Assembly (NCBI GenBank): GCA_947648875.1
Contig: CANSPM010000006.1
Location: forward strand, 44,497 to 108,496
Length of the DNA: 64,000 nucleotides
Reading direction: 5' to 3'
From: an uncultured Lachnospiraceae bacterium
Lineage (GTDB): Bacteria; Bacillota; Clostridia; Lachnospirales; Lachnospiraceae
In this document: positions 33,403-43,233 of the stretch, one piece after another
Layout: each line of letters starts with the position of its first letter
How positions within the stretch are numbered: the stretch's first letter is position 1
The notes under the pieces: generated by a model
The model's input: the letters and a program-made list of their open reading frames with translations, nothing else
Told to the model about the DNA's origin: nothing
The model's database searches: none
Position numbers and translations under genes: made by a program

Positions 33403-34104
33403 ATGATTTATGAGCAGTTGGCGCAGACCAGACAAAATATGGAAAGTGCATGTCGGCGTGCGGGCCGCAGCGCTGAAGAGGTGGAGTTGATAGCTGTCAG
33501 CAAGACCAAGCCAATCCCCCTGCTTTTGGAGGCCTATGAGGCCGGTGTACGGGATTTCGGAGAGAACAGGGTGCAGGAACTGTTGGAGAAATACGAGGCT
33601 CTCCCCAAGGATATACGCTGGCATATGATCGGTCATTTGCAGCGCAACAAGGTGAAATATCTGGTGGACAAGGTACACTTGATTCACAGTGTGGATTCCC
33701 TGCGACTCGCTCAGGAAATTCAGAAAGAGGCGGAGAAGAAGCAGACACAGGTCAATATTCTGGTGGAAGTCAATGTGGCCGGAGAGGAGAGCAAATTTGG
33801 CGGCAGCCGCGAAGAAACGATGCGGCTGGTGAGGGAGATTGCTCTTTTGCCTTCCGTCCATATTCAGGGGCTCATGACAGTGGCTCCCTATGTGGAAAAT
33901 CCGGAGGCAAATCGGATGTTTTTTGCCAACTTGCGGCAATTAGCTGTTGACATTAAACGGGAAAGCATTGATAATGTTAATATGCATGTGTTATCCATGG
34001 GAATGACGGGAGATTATCAGGTGGCTGTTGAGGAAGGTGCTACCTATGTGAGGGTAGGCACCGGCATTTTCGGGAATCGGTCATATGAAGGAGAGACAAT
34101 ATAA
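33403..34104 (+). CDS. YggS/PLPBP pyridoxal-phosphate homeostasis protein
   Basis: A 233-residue fold-type III PLP-binding protein without known catalysis that buffers PLP and affects amino-acid and keto-acid pools. The cofactor Lys is in ELIAVSKTKP near residue 35; FGENRVQELLEK, WHMIGHLQRNKVKYL and HVLSMGMTGDYQVAVEEG are family landmarks. It overlaps sepF by one base, a conserved Gram-positive arrangement (ylmE-ylmF). Confidence 0.93.
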   Translation: MIYEQLAQTRQNMESACRRAGRSAEEVELIAVSKTKPIPLLLEAYEAGVRDFGENRVQELLEKYEALPKDIRWHMIGHLQRNKVKYLVDKVHLIHSVDSLRLAQEIQKEAEKKQTQVNILVEVNVAGEESKFGGSREETMRLVREIALLPSVHIQGLMTVAPYVENPEANRMFFANLRQLAVDIKRESIDNVNMHVLSMGMTGDYQVAVEEGATYVRVGTGIFGNRSYEGETI

Positions 34105-34622
34105 TGGGTGTAATGGACAAATTTCTGAATTATATGAAGTTGAATGAGGACGAAGACAGCTACTATGACGATGATTACTATGATGATGATATAGAGGATA
34201 CTCCTGCTCCGAAGAAGATGAGTGTGGTGAAAGACAACGATGATCTCATGGAGGATAAGCCTGCAAGAAAGCCCTCTACCGGCAAGGTGACACAGATGCG
34301 CCAACCCACTACCCGCAAGCTGCCGGGAGGCAGCGGCATGGAGGTCTGTGTTATTAAGCCTACCACCATTGAGGATGCCAGGGAAATAACGGAGACACTG
34401 TTGGCTAACCGCACTGTGGTACTGAATTTGGAGGGACTGGATGTGGATATTGCCCAGAGAATCATTGACTTTACCTCTGGCTCCTGTTTTGCCATCGCCG
34501 GCAATCTACAAAAGATTTCACATTATATCTTTATTATTACACCGGCCAGCGTGGATATATCCGGCGATTTTCAGGATATTTTCGGAGGCTCCTTCGATTC
34601 TCCCCTGAATACGGATTTGTAG
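34104..34622 (+). CDS. sepF: cell division protein SepF
   Basis: Anchors FtsZ to the membrane and bundles its filaments. The short N-terminal amphipathic helix (MGVMDKFLNYMKLNE) is the membrane binder, then an acidic low-complexity linker with repeated Asp/Tyr (residues 15-35), then the SepF core with EVCVIKPTTIEDAREITETL and FAIAGNLQKISHYIFIITPA. 172 residues. The next genes of the usual ylm cluster (ylmG, ylmH, divIVA) are absent; a terminator follows and aroB comes next. Confidence 0.92.
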   Translation: MGVMDKFLNYMKLNEDEDSYYDDDYYDDDIEDTPAPKKMSVVKDNDDLMEDKPARKPSTGKVTQMRQPTTRKLPGGSGMEVCVIKPTTIEDAREITETLLANRTVVLNLEGLDVDIAQRIIDFTSGSCFAIAGNLQKISHYIFIITPASVDISGDFQDIFGGSFDSPLNTDL

Positions 34623-34631
34623 GATCAAAAT

Positions 34632-34669
34632 AACTGTTCAGCGGCTCATTGCTGGGCAGTTAATTTTTT
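34632..34669 (+). terminator. terminator after sepF
   Basis: AACTG/CAGTT outer and CAGC/GCTG inner stems between 34632 and 34661, followed by AATTTTTT ending at 34669. Confidence 0.7.
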
Positions 34670-34684
34670 CGTAGTAAAGTATAT

Positions 34685-34836
34685 GGATGTGCATCATGAG
34701 CCCGTGTACTTGAAGGGAAAATGCGGAACTTAAACAGCATGTTCCATTCAAGTACACTGATGCACATTCGAACGCCTGATGCGGGCGGATGTGCATCATG
34801 GGTCTGTGTACTTGAAGGGAAAATGCGGAACTTAAA
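34685..34836. repeat. paired 50-bp direct repeats with an inverted arm upstream of aroB
   Basis: Copies at 34685-34734 and 34787-34836 differ at 3 of 50 positions (both end ATGCGGAACTTAAA). Between them, 34747-34767 (TTCAAGTACACTGATGCACAT) is complementary to the ATGTGCATCA and TGTACTTGAA segments of either copy, so it can pair with one or the other but not both. The second copy ends 22 bases before the aroB start. Confidence 0.75.
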
Positions 34837-34858
34837 TTAAGAAAGTGAGGAACTGTTT

Positions 34859-35962
34859 ATGGCGCAGAGATTACCTATTCTTTATAAGAGCAAGCCATGT
34901 TACGATATCTATATCACCCGGGATTTTACGGATGTTGTTCAGGAATTTACCCCTTTTGTCACCCGGGAAAAGAAGGTCTGTATTGTCACGGACTCCAATG
35001 TGCGGGGGCTTTACGCAGATGCTCTGAAATCGGAACTTGACAAACTCTCCGGAAAAGTTGATATATACACTTTGCCTGCTGGGGAAGAATACAAGACCCT
35101 TGACAGCGTCAAGGGGATCTATACCTTTCTGATTCAGGAAGGCTATGGACGCAAGGACCTTCTTGTGGCTCTGGGCGGCGGCGTGGTGGGAGATATGACG
35201 GGATATACGGCTGCAACGTATCTTCGGGGAGTGGACTACATACAAGTGCCCACCACTTTGCTGTCTCAATGCGACAGCAGCATTGGTGGCAAAACGGGGG
35301 TGGATTTCGACGGCTATAAGAATATGGTGGGGGCATTCAAGATGCCCCGGCTGGTATATATGAATATGGATACGCTGCGCACTTTGGAGGAACGCCAGTA
35401 TTTTTCCGGTTTTGGAGAAGTTATGAAACACGGCCTCATAAAGGATGCACGGTTTTACACATGGCTCATTGATCAGATGTATGAGATCTGCGAGAAGGAT
35501 ATGGATGTGCTGGAGGAAATGATTCTGCGCAGCTGTACCGTGAAAAAACAGGTGGTGGAGAAAGACCCAACGGAGCAGGGGGACCGAGCCCTTTTAAATT
35601 ATGGTCATACCATCGGCCATGCCATCGAGAAGGCCCGTCATTTCCAGCTGTTGCACGGTGAGTGCGTGGCTCTGGGCGCTGTGGCCGCCGCCTATATTTC
35701 CTGGAAAAGAGATATGATATCCATGGAGGAATACTATGAGGTTCGGGATATGTTTGTTCCCTTCTACCTGCCTATCACAGTGGAGGACATTGAGCCGGAG
35801 GAAGTGCTGCGATTGACAAAGTCCGATAAAAAGGCGCAGGCTGGCACGATTCGTTTTGTCCTGCTACAGCGGATTGGCAAGGCGGTAATTGACACCACCG
35901 TGTCGGATGAAGAGATTCTGGCGGCTATAAAAGAGATATATTTTGACGGTATGGAAGACTGA
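34859..35962 (+). CDS. aroB: 3-dehydroquinate synthase
   Basis: Second step of the shikimate pathway, turning DAHP into 3-dehydroquinate with NAD and zinc. Signatures: LPAGEEYKTLDSV, ALGGGVVGDMTGYTAATYLRG, QVPTTLLSQCDSSIGGKTGVD, zinc ligands in the NYGHTIGHAIE and HGECVALG regions. 367 residues, normal. The ribosome site is AAAGTGAGG. It stands alone, away from other aro genes, behind the repeat-rich leader at 34685-34836. Confidence 0.95.
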   Translation: MAQRLPILYKSKPCYDIYITRDFTDVVQEFTPFVTREKKVCIVTDSNVRGLYADALKSELDKLSGKVDIYTLPAGEEYKTLDSVKGIYTFLIQEGYGRKDLLVALGGGVVGDMTGYTAATYLRGVDYIQVPTTLLSQCDSSIGGKTGVDFDGYKNMVGAFKMPRLVYMNMDTLRTLEERQYFSGFGEVMKHGLIKDARFYTWLIDQMYEICEKDMDVLEEMILRSCTVKKQVVEKDPTEQGDRALLNYGHTIGHAIEKARHFQLLHGECVALGAVAAAYISWKRDMISMEEYYEVRDMFVPFYLPITVEDIEPEEVLRLTKSDKKAQAGTIRFVLLQRIGKAVIDTTVSDEEILAAIKEIYFDGMED

Positions 35963-36005
35963 TTGCATGAAAGCTGAGACAGGCTGTGCGGAAAAGAGGA
36001 GAATT

Positions 36006-36530
36006 TTGAACCGGAAAAAGACATTCATGTTAGTTTTGGATATATTGCTGGGCATCCTTCTGGTTTGGTTTGACCAGTTTACGAAGGGACTGGCTGTTAA
36101 TCATTTGAAGGGACAGCCTGCCTGTCCCTTGATCGACGGGGTATTGGAATTACAGTACTTGGAGAACCATGGAATGGCTTTTGGCATGCTGCAGAACCAG
36201 AAAGTATTTCTGGTTCTTATGGGCAGCATATTCATGCTGGTGCTGCTTTTCTTCCTGCTGAAAATGCCGGTTACACCCAAATTCCGAGTGATCCATGTAA
36301 TGATGGTGTTTATTATCTCCGGGGGACTGGGCAATATGCTGGATCGTCTGCGTATGGATTATGTGGTGGATTTTATCTACTTTTCGCTGATTCATTTTCC
36401 CATATTCAATGTGGCTGATATCTATGTGGTCTGCGCTACCGTAGGAATGTTTATCATGTTCATGTTTGTTCTGAAGGAGAAAGATCTGGAGTTTCTGAAT
36501 TTCAGGCGGGATATGAAAAGCGATTCGTAG
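36006..36530 (+). CDS. lspA: lipoprotein signal peptidase (signal peptidase II)
   Basis: Cuts signal peptides of prolipoproteins in the membrane. Four membrane helices; conserved boxes are FDQFTKGLA, ENHGMAFG, GLGNMLDRL with the first catalytic Asp, and FNVADIYV with the second. I chose TTG 36006 (GAGGAG at 35996-36001, spacing 4), giving 174 residues; ATG 35967 or 35943 would add a tail not seen in the family. Substrates in this window would be the carboxypeptidase and the 51747 lipoprotein. rluD follows. Confidence 0.88.
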   Translation: MNRKKTFMLVLDILLGILLVWFDQFTKGLAVNHLKGQPACPLIDGVLELQYLENHGMAFGMLQNQKVFLVLMGSIFMLVLLFFLLKMPVTPKFRVIHVMMVFIISGGLGNMLDRLRMDYVVDFIYFSLIHFPIFNVADIYVVCATVGMFIMFMFVLKEKDLEFLNFRRDMKSDS

Positions 36531-36638
36531 CCTGATTACGCCACATATGTCAAGTGGGAAATAATCTTAGCTTTTATCAGTGTAATACGTTTTGCGGATG
36601 GTATTGCCTCGACATGATTTGCCGGGCAGGAGCAGGAT

Positions 36639-37553
36639 ATGGATGAGTTTTGTTTTCAGATTACAGAGGAATATGAGGGGGAAAGGATTGACAAATGCAT
36701 GGCTATGCTGGTGGATTCTCTCTCCCGCAGTTATATTCAGAAGTTGATCAAGGAGAGGCAGGTGCTGGTGAACGGAACGCCTGTCAAGAGCAGCTGTCTG
36801 GTGCAGGCGGAGGATGAAGTGCGTTTTACACTGCCGCCGTCTCAGGAGCCGGAACTGCGTCCGGAAAAAATTCCCTTGGACATTCTGTATGAGGACAAGG
36901 ATCTGCTGGTGGTCAACAAGCCCAAGGGAATGGTAGTGCATCCCGCCGCAGGACATTACACCGGCACTTTGGTCAATGGTATTATGTATCATTGCGGCAG
37001 TGAACTGTCCGGCATCAACGGCGTTTTGAGGCCTGGTATTGTTCACCGGATCGACATGGATACCACAGGCTCTCTGATTGTATGTAAGAACGATAAAGCT
37101 CATAACAGCATTGCCTCCCAGCTGAAAGAGCATTCCATTACCCGGCGTTACCGCGCCCTGTGCCATGGAGTGATTAAACAGGCACAGGGAACCGTGGACA
37201 GGCCCATAGGCCGTCATCCGACGGACCGAAAAAAAATGGCCGTCAATGAGAGGAATGGCAAGCGGGCTGTGACTCATTACCGAGTGCTTAAGCGCTTTCG
37301 GGAGTATACTTATATAGAATGTGAACTGGAGACGGGACGTACCCATCAGATTCGGGTACACATGACCAGCATCGGACACCCTCTGCTGGGGGATTCTGTC
37401 TACGCTCCGGGCAGGAAATGCCCTTTTTCCCTACAGGGCCAGACGCTCCATGCCATGACAATCGGCTTTCTGCATCCTTCTACCGGAGAGTATCTGGAGG
37501 TAATCGCCCCTTTGCCCGAATATTTTGTGCATTTGTTGGATATTTTGCAATAA
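36639..37553 (+). CDS. rluD: RluA-family large-subunit rRNA pseudouridine synthase (RluD-like)
   Basis: 304 residues: an N-terminal S4 RNA-binding domain (RIDKCMAMLVDSLSRSYIQKLIKERQV...) and the pseudouridine synthase domain with the catalytic motif PGIVHRIDMDTTGSLIVCK, where Asp of HRIDMDT is the nucleophile (the usual form is HRLDKDTSG). ETGRTHQIRVH and GHPLLGD close the fold. The lspA-rluD pairing is general in Firmicutes. Which uridines are modified is inferred. Confidence 0.93.
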   Translation: MDEFCFQITEEYEGERIDKCMAMLVDSLSRSYIQKLIKERQVLVNGTPVKSSCLVQAEDEVRFTLPPSQEPELRPEKIPLDILYEDKDLLVVNKPKGMVVHPAAGHYTGTLVNGIMYHCGSELSGINGVLRPGIVHRIDMDTTGSLIVCKNDKAHNSIASQLKEHSITRRYRALCHGVIKQAQGTVDRPIGRHPTDRKKMAVNERNGKRAVTHYRVLKRFREYTYIECELETGRTHQIRVHMTSIGHPLLGDSVYAPGRKCPFSLQGQTLHAMTIGFLHPSTGEYLEVIAPLPEYFVHLLDILQ

Positions 37554-37557
37554 TTTA

Positions 37558-37586
37558 TTGTGTTCAAACCAAATTTGATGTATAAT
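37558..37586 (+). promoter_or_regulatory. promoter of the cytidylate-kinase-like gene
   Basis: TTGTGT at 37558-37563, spacer 17, TATAAT at 37581-37586, directly after rluD. Confidence 0.6.
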
Positions 37587-37661
37587 ATATACAGATAAAT
37601 GATTTGTGTATGCTGTAATGGGGAGAATCATTTATACTTTATAGGGAAAGAGGATTTGTGT

Positions 37662-38291
37662 ATGAATACTGTGATTACCATTGGGCGTCAGTTTGGTTCC
37701 GCAGGGCGGGAGATCGGGGAAAAGTTGGCGGAATATTTCGACATCAAATGTTACGACAAGGAACTACTCAGCAGGGCGGCCAAGGAGAGCGGTTTCTGCG
37801 AGGAGATGATTCAGAACCATGATGAACGTCCCACCAATTCCTTTCTGTATAACTTGGTAATGGATACCTATTCCTTTGGCTACAATGCATCCTCCTTTGT
37901 GGATATGCCTATCAGTCACAAGGTTTTTCTGGCGCAGTTTGATACGATCAAAAAGATTGCTGACGAGGGCGGCTGCGTGATTGTGGGGCGGTGTGCGGAT
38001 TACGCGCTGGCTGACTATGAAAATTGCATTCATCTCTTCATCTATGCGGACGAGGACACCAAAGTCAAGCGGATCATGCAGAAGTATGAGCTGACAGAAT
38101 CCAAGGCCCGGGATATGATCACCAAGAAGGATAAGCAGCGCCAGAGCTATTATAATTACTATTCTTCCAAGAAGTGGGGACGCGCCGACAGTTATGATCT
38201 GTGCATTAACAGCAGTGTGTTGGGTGTGGAAGGCACGGTCAAGCTGATCATCCAGTATGTAGAAGATTTTGAATCCAGAAAGAAGCAGTAG
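37662..38291 (+). CDS. cytidylate kinase-like family protein
   Basis: 209 residues. A P-loop-like opening VITIGRQFGSAGREIG at residues 3-18 matches the 'cytidylate kinase 2' family, not the classical Cmk GxxGxGKS loop. DVYDKELL-like YDKELLSRAAKESG, CVIVGRCADYAL and the lid-like KRIMQKYELTESKAR with KKDKQRQSYYNYY are landmarks. Nucleotide kinase activity is likely but the substrate is not proven. ATG 37662 is used; the frame upstream to 37599 lacks a ribosome site. Confidence 0.85.
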   Translation: MNTVITIGRQFGSAGREIGEKLAEYFDIKCYDKELLSRAAKESGFCEEMIQNHDERPTNSFLYNLVMDTYSFGYNASSFVDMPISHKVFLAQFDTIKKIADEGGCVIVGRCADYALADYENCIHLFIYADEDTKVKRIMQKYELTESKARDMITKKDKQRQSYYNYYSSKKWGRADSYDLCINSSVLGVEGTVKLIIQYVEDFESRKKQ

Positions 38292-38312
38292 GAAAAATAT
38301 GATATTTTCTTC

Positions 38313-38341
38313 TTGACAAACAGGGCACCTCATGCTATGAT
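38313..38341 (+). promoter_or_regulatory. promoter of the rplU operon
   Basis: TTGACA at 38313-38318, spacer 17, TATGAT at 38336-38341. Confidence 0.75.
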
Positions 38342-38347
38342 GTTCCA

Positions 38348-38459
38348 GTATGCCGCATAACTAGGTAGAAGTGTGTCATTTTCTGTAAAATGCACCACCA
38401 AAGTTAGCGAGTAAGAACGAAGGTATTCGTTGCTGGAGTTCATGAATAGGAGGTGCCTT
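38348..38459 (+). ncRNA. L21 leader (ribosomal protein autoregulatory 5' UTR)
   Basis: The roughly 110-base leader lies between the promoter and rplU and folds into hairpins: GTGTCATTTT with AAAATGCAC (about 38372-38392) and AGCGA with TCGTT/GCT (about 38406-38433), ending at AGGAGGTGCC. Firmicutes carry a known L21 leader at this spot; I assign it by position and structure, without a covariance search. Confidence 0.65.
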
Positions 38460-38765
38460 ATGTACGCAATTATTGCAACAGGTGGAAAGCAGTACAAAGT
38501 TTCTGAGGGAGATGTGATCAAGGTTGAGAAACTCGACGCGGAAGCTGGTGATACTGTTACTTTTGACCAGGTGATCGCAGTAAGTGACGCTGCCCTTAAG
38601 GTTGGCGCGGACGTGGCTAATGCCACTGTAGCAGCTACCGTTATGGAGCAGGGCAGAGGTAAGAAGGTTATTGTATACAAGTACAAGAGAAAAACCGGCT
38701 ACCACAAGAAAAACGGTCATAGACAAGCATACACTCAGGTTAAGATTGACAAGATTAATGCTTAA
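38460..38765 (+). CDS. rplU: 50S ribosomal protein L21
   Basis: 101 residues beginning [18 protein letters not shown] and ending [20 protein letters not shown], the hallmarks of bL21. ATG 38460 has AGGAGGTGCC just before it. The order rplU-prp-rpmA is the standard Gram-positive one. Expression is probably controlled by the leader upstream. Confidence 0.97.
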   Translation: MYAIIATGGKQYKVSEGDVIKVEKLDAEAGDTVTFDQVIAVSDAALKVGADVANATVAATVMEQGRGKKVIVYKYKRKTGYHKKNGHRQAYTQVKIDKINA

Positions 38766-38780
38766 TGTAAGTGGACGATT

Positions 38781-39113
38781 ATGACGACAGTAGTGATTCG
38801 CAGGACAAGAGCACAGCGGTATACAGGATTTACCTGTATGGGACATGCGGAGTACGCAAAACCCGGTAAACCGGACATTCTGTGCGCATCCATATCCGTG
38901 CTGGTGATCAATACCATCAACTCTTTGGAGGAACTTGCAGGGGAAACCCTACAGGTGGACTCTGACGAGGAGACAGGGTTTATCCGGTGCGTGATAGAGA
39001 GCAGCCTGCAGGAGAAATCCGTCTTTTTGATGGATTCCATGGTGTTTGGTCTGCAACAGCTTTCCAAAACCTACGGAGAAAAGTATCTTACTTTAAAGTT
39101 TGAGGAGGTGTAA
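38781..39113 (+). CDS. prp: ribosomal-processing cysteine protease Prp
   Basis: Removes the N-terminal extension of L27 in Firmicutes; earlier known as YsxB. Catalytic His in FTCMGHAEYA and catalytic Cys in PDILCASISVLVINT are both present within 110 residues. It sits between rplU and rpmA as usual, and the L27 next door carries the matching cleavage site, so the pair is functional by sequence. Confidence 0.93.
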   Translation: MTTVVIRRTRAQRYTGFTCMGHAEYAKPGKPDILCASISVLVINTINSLEELAGETLQVDSDEETGFIRCVIESSLQEKSVFLMDSMVFGLQQLSKTYGEKYLTLKFEEV

Positions 39114-39116
39114 ATC

Positions 39117-39401
39117 ATGTTGAATATGAACCTTCAATTCTTCGCTCACAAAAAGGGTGTCGGTTCTACCAAGAACGGCAGAGATTCCGAGTCCAAGAGA
39201 CTTGGCGCGAAGAGAGCTGACGGACAGTTCGTAAAAGCCGGTAACATTCTGTACAGACAGCGTGGTACCAAGATCCATCCCGGCGTAAACGTGGGCATCG
39301 GCGGCGATGACACATTGTTTGCATTGGTTGATGGCGTACTGAGATTCGAGAGAAAAGGCAGAGACAAGAAGCAGGCATCTGTGTATCCTGTTGAGAAATA
39401 A
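39117..39401 (+). CDS. rpmA: 50S ribosomal protein L27 (with cleavable N-terminus)
   Basis: 94 residues. [20 protein letters not shown] carries the LQFFA extension cleaved by Prp after the Ala, leaving the mature His-Lys-Lys-Gly start that reaches the peptidyl-transferase centre. [17 protein letters not shown] and [16 protein letters not shown] are core bL27 motifs. GAGGAGG-type site at 39101. A strong terminator follows. Confidence 0.97.
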   Translation: MLNMNLQFFAHKKGVGSTKNGRDSESKRLGAKRADGQFVKAGNILYRQRGTKIHPGVNVGIGGDDTLFALVDGVLRFERKGRDKKQASVYPVEK

Positions 39402-39428
39402 TGCCGGTTATCGAACATAGTCACGAGA

Positions 39429-39462
39429 GGCTTCAAACATATTTTATTGTTTGAAGCCTTTT
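39429..39462 (+). terminator. terminator of the rplU-prp-rpmA operon
   Basis: GGCTTCAAAC at 39429-39438 pairs perfectly with GTTTGAAGCC at 39449-39458, followed by TTTT. Confidence 0.9.
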
Positions 39463-39530
39463 ATTCATGACAATAGAATCCTCGCAAAGTGTGGATTCCA
39501 TTGTTCATAACTCGGCGGAAAGAGGAGTAA

Positions 39531-40832
<1,302 letters not shown>

Positions 40833-40850
40833 CAGAATTTACGCTCCACG

Positions 40851-40921
40851 GGAATTCTATTGCAACGAATAATAGAATTCCACGTTTCGAGAGTAATTCC
40901 ATTTCCATGAATAATGGAAAT
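40851..40921. repeat. two inverted repeats in the obgE-yhbY gap
   Basis: GGAATTCTATT (40851-40861) pairs with AATAGAATTCC (40871-40881); ATTTCCAT (40901-40908) pairs with ATGGAAAT (40914-40921). Each is followed by a CCAC element (TCCACG, TCCACAC, then TCCACACG at about 40950). No T run, so terminator function is uncertain. Confidence 0.65.
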
Positions 40922-41030
40922 CCACACAAATTATAGAATCCACACGTCGCAGTGATTTTATGATTAAGAATATGTTGCATTCAGGTGTTTGGCCAGACCA
41001 GACTCCTTTGCGAAAAGAGGAAAAACTGCT

Positions 41031-41318
41031 ATGACAAGTAAACAGAGAGCATATTTAAAAAGCCTGGCCAGCAGTCTGGACCCTATCTTTCAGGTAGGAA
41101 AGTCCAGCCTGACTCCACAGGTTACAGAAGCCATCGGGGAGGCTTTTAATACCAGGGAACTGATTAAGGTAGCAGTGCTGAAAAACTGCATGGATGATCC
41201 GAAAGAAGTTGCGGAAATGGTGGCACAGCGCACACATTCCCAGGTAGTGCAGGTAATCGGCAAAAAAATAGTGTTATACAAACCGGATAAGGACAATCCC
41301 AAAATTCAGCTGCCCTGA
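41031..41318 (+). CDS. yhbY: ribosome assembly RNA-binding protein YhbY
   Basis: 95 residues with the CRM (KH-like) fold: MTSKQRAYLKSLASSLDPIFQVGKSS and the family's GKKIVLYKP ending. Binds pre-50S or 16S precursor RNA. ATG 41031 with AGAGG upstream; an extended frame to 40989 is ignored. It leads nadD-yqeK-(gap)-rsfS, the conserved order in Firmicutes. Confidence 0.92.
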   Translation: MTSKQRAYLKSLASSLDPIFQVGKSSLTPQVTEAIGEAFNTRELIKVAVLKNCMDDPKEVAEMVAQRTHSQVVQVIGKKIVLYKPDKDNPKIQLP

Positions 41319-41363
41319 GTTTCAAAATCACTATAGAACCTTATATAGGGAAGGAAGTGTGAC

Positions 41364-41978
41364 ATGTCCTGGAAAAAAATAGGCATTATGGGCGGAACTT
41401 TTAATCCTATACACATTGGGCATTTGCTGCTCGCCCAATGGGCTATGGAAGAGGCCAAACTGGATGGTGTTATATTTATGCCCACGGGCAATTCTTACTT
41501 GAAGGACAAGACAGAAATGCTGTCCGGATCAGATCGGCTTGCCATGACCCGGTTAGCTGTTCAGGACCGCGAATGCTTCGTCTGCTCGGACATGGAGGTA
41601 AAAAGGGGCGGAAATACATATACGTATGAGACCCTGGAATCTTTGCGGCACATATATCCTAATGCACAGTTGTATTTTATTGTAGGCGCGGACTGCCTGT
41701 TCTCCATCGAAAAATGGTATTTTCCGGATAAGATATTTAAGCACTGCATTCTGTTGGCGGCGTCCCGCGGCGGTGCGCCTGCAATTGAATTGGAAGAGAA
41801 GCGACGGGAACTGGCAAAACATTATGGCGCGAATATCCTGCTGATAACCTTTCCCGGTATGGAGATTTCTTCCACAGATATACGCCGTCGATGCAGGGAA
41901 GGGAAGAGCATTCAGTATCTTGTGCCGGATTGTGTGAGGGAATATATTACTGCAAAACACTTTTACGAAAACTTATAA
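41364..41978 (+). CDS. nadD: nicotinate-nucleotide adenylyltransferase
   Basis: Joins nicotinate mononucleotide and ATP to deamido-NAD. GIMGGTFNPIHIGHLLLAQW is the nucleotidyltransferase (T/H)xGH motif, and ISSTDIRRRCREGKSIQYLVP is the closing ISxTxIR motif. 204 residues. yqeK starts one base after its stop. Confidence 0.95.
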   Translation: MSWKKIGIMGGTFNPIHIGHLLLAQWAMEEAKLDGVIFMPTGNSYLKDKTEMLSGSDRLAMTRLAVQDRECFVCSDMEVKRGGNTYTYETLESLRHIYPNAQLYFIVGADCLFSIEKWYFPDKIFKHCILLAASRGGAPAIELEEKRRELAKHYGANILLITFPGMEISSTDIRRRCREGKSIQYLVPDCVREYITAKHFYENL

Positions 41979-41979
41979 A

Positions 41980-42591
41980 ATGCGGAAGTTTTCTATAGAG
42001 GATATAGCATTGAAAACAAGTGAACTGAGCAAACTAAGAAAAGAAATGTCCAAAGTTCAAGATGGCAAACGCTTTGAACACACTCTGAGTGTGGCTTATA
42101 CGGCATCAAATCTGGCTGCGTGTTACGGTGAAAATGTAGATTATGCACTTATTGCAGGCATGCTCCATGATTGTGCGAAATGTATGCCTGACAAGAAACT
42201 GTTGTCCATCTGTGAGAAGCAACATATGCAAATCAGTGGGGAAGAGTATAGGAAACCCTCTCTGCTCCACGCCAAGGCGGGGAGTTATCTGGCAGAAAAA
42301 AAATATAATGTAAAAAACAGGGATATTTTGAATGCCATTTGTTACCATACCACGGGGCGGCCCGGCATGTCTCTGCTGGAAAAAATAATTTTTGTGGCCG
42401 ACTATATGGAGCCGGGGCGCAGGCAGGCTCCTAGATTGGATCAGATACGAAGGACAGCCTATACGGATTTGGACAAAGCAGTTCTGATGATTTTGGATGA
42501 TACATTGAATTATTTGCAAGCCAGCAGCTCTGTGATTGAAAAAACCACCCAGGAAACTTATCAATATTATAAAGGACATGTGGAAGACTAA
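41980..42591 (+). CDS. yqeK: HD-domain hydrolase YqeK (symmetrical Ap4A hydrolase)
   Basis: 203-residue HD-superfamily phosphohydrolase. The metal ligands are in RFEHTLSVAYTA, HDCAKCMPDKK and HAKAGSYLAEKKY, followed by ICYHTTGRPGMSLLEKIIFVADYMEPGR. Members split diadenosine tetraphosphate into two ADP. A minor start problem: ATG 41980 has little ribosome site, consistent with coupling to nadD. Confidence 0.92.
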   Translation: MRKFSIEDIALKTSELSKLRKEMSKVQDGKRFEHTLSVAYTASNLAACYGENVDYALIAGMLHDCAKCMPDKKLLSICEKQHMQISGEEYRKPSLLHAKAGSYLAEKKYNVKNRDILNAICYHTTGRPGMSLLEKIIFVADYMEPGRRQAPRLDQIRRTAYTDLDKAVLMILDDTLNYLQASSSVIEKTTQETYQYYKGHVED

Positions 42592-42800
42592 GCAGCAAAT
42601 CCTGAGCAGTACAGGGGCGGGTACAAAAAAACGCCAGACAGTGCTTTATTTGTTTTTCACTGACAGAGAATACGCGGAACAAAAGGCAACAGATTCCCGG
42701 ACAATACACGGACCTGCCCTTGACCGCAGCCTGATTCAGACACGCAACAACAATGTCGTGCATAATTCGAAAAGGCAATAAATTAATTTGGAGGAAAAAT

Positions 42801-43151
42801 ATGAATACATCCAAAGAAATAGCCAGGCTTGCCATAGAGGCCCTGGAGGATAAAAAAGCAGAGGATATCAAGGTAATTGATATCAGTGAGCTCTCCGTCA
42901 TCGCCGATTACTTTATCATAGCAGGAGGAAATAACCGTAGCCAGATTCAGGCACTCAGCGACAATGTCGAGGAAAAGCTTGGACGGGCGGGACACTTCAA
43001 GAAACAGGTGGAAGGTTATGACACTGCCAACTGGATTTTGATGGATTTTGGCGATGTAATTGTACATGTATTTGATAAGGAGAACCGGTTACTGTATGAT
43101 CTGGAGCGAATCTGGAGAGACGGTAAACGGGTGTCAAAAGAAGAATTATAG
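42801..43151 (+). CDS. rsfS: ribosome silencing factor RsfS
   Basis: Binds L14 and blocks subunit joining in starvation. 116 residues with IEALEDKKAEDIKVIDISELSVIADYFIIA and WILMDFGDVIVHVFDKENRLLYDLERIW. GGAGG stands 6 bases before the ATG at 42801. In many Firmicutes an LCP-family gene lies between yqeK and rsfS; here the 209-base gap has only a weak open frame (42578-42781). Confidence 0.95.
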   Translation: MNTSKEIARLAIEALEDKKAEDIKVIDISELSVIADYFIIAGGNNRSQIQALSDNVEEKLGRAGHFKKQVEGYDTANWILMDFGDVIVHVFDKENRLLYDLERIWRDGKRVSKEEL

Positions 43152-43169
43152 GACCATTTTTTGAAAACG

Positions 43170-43208
43170 CAGTGGCTATTCTTAAAACAACGAATAGCCA
43201 CTGTTTTT
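43170..43208 (+). terminator. terminator of the yhbY-rsfS gene group
   Basis: CAGTGGCTATTC (43170-43181) pairs perfectly with GAATAGCCACTG (43192-43203), followed by TTTTT. Confidence 0.9.
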
Positions 43209-43233
43209 CAGTCTGATATGGGTATGAGGATGT

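Noticed and set aside
42578..42781. Open frame of about 67 residues between yqeK and rsfS
   Set aside because: The AAAGGA before its ATG is too close, composition is not protein-like, and no family is recognised; the usual LCP gene of this position is simply absent.
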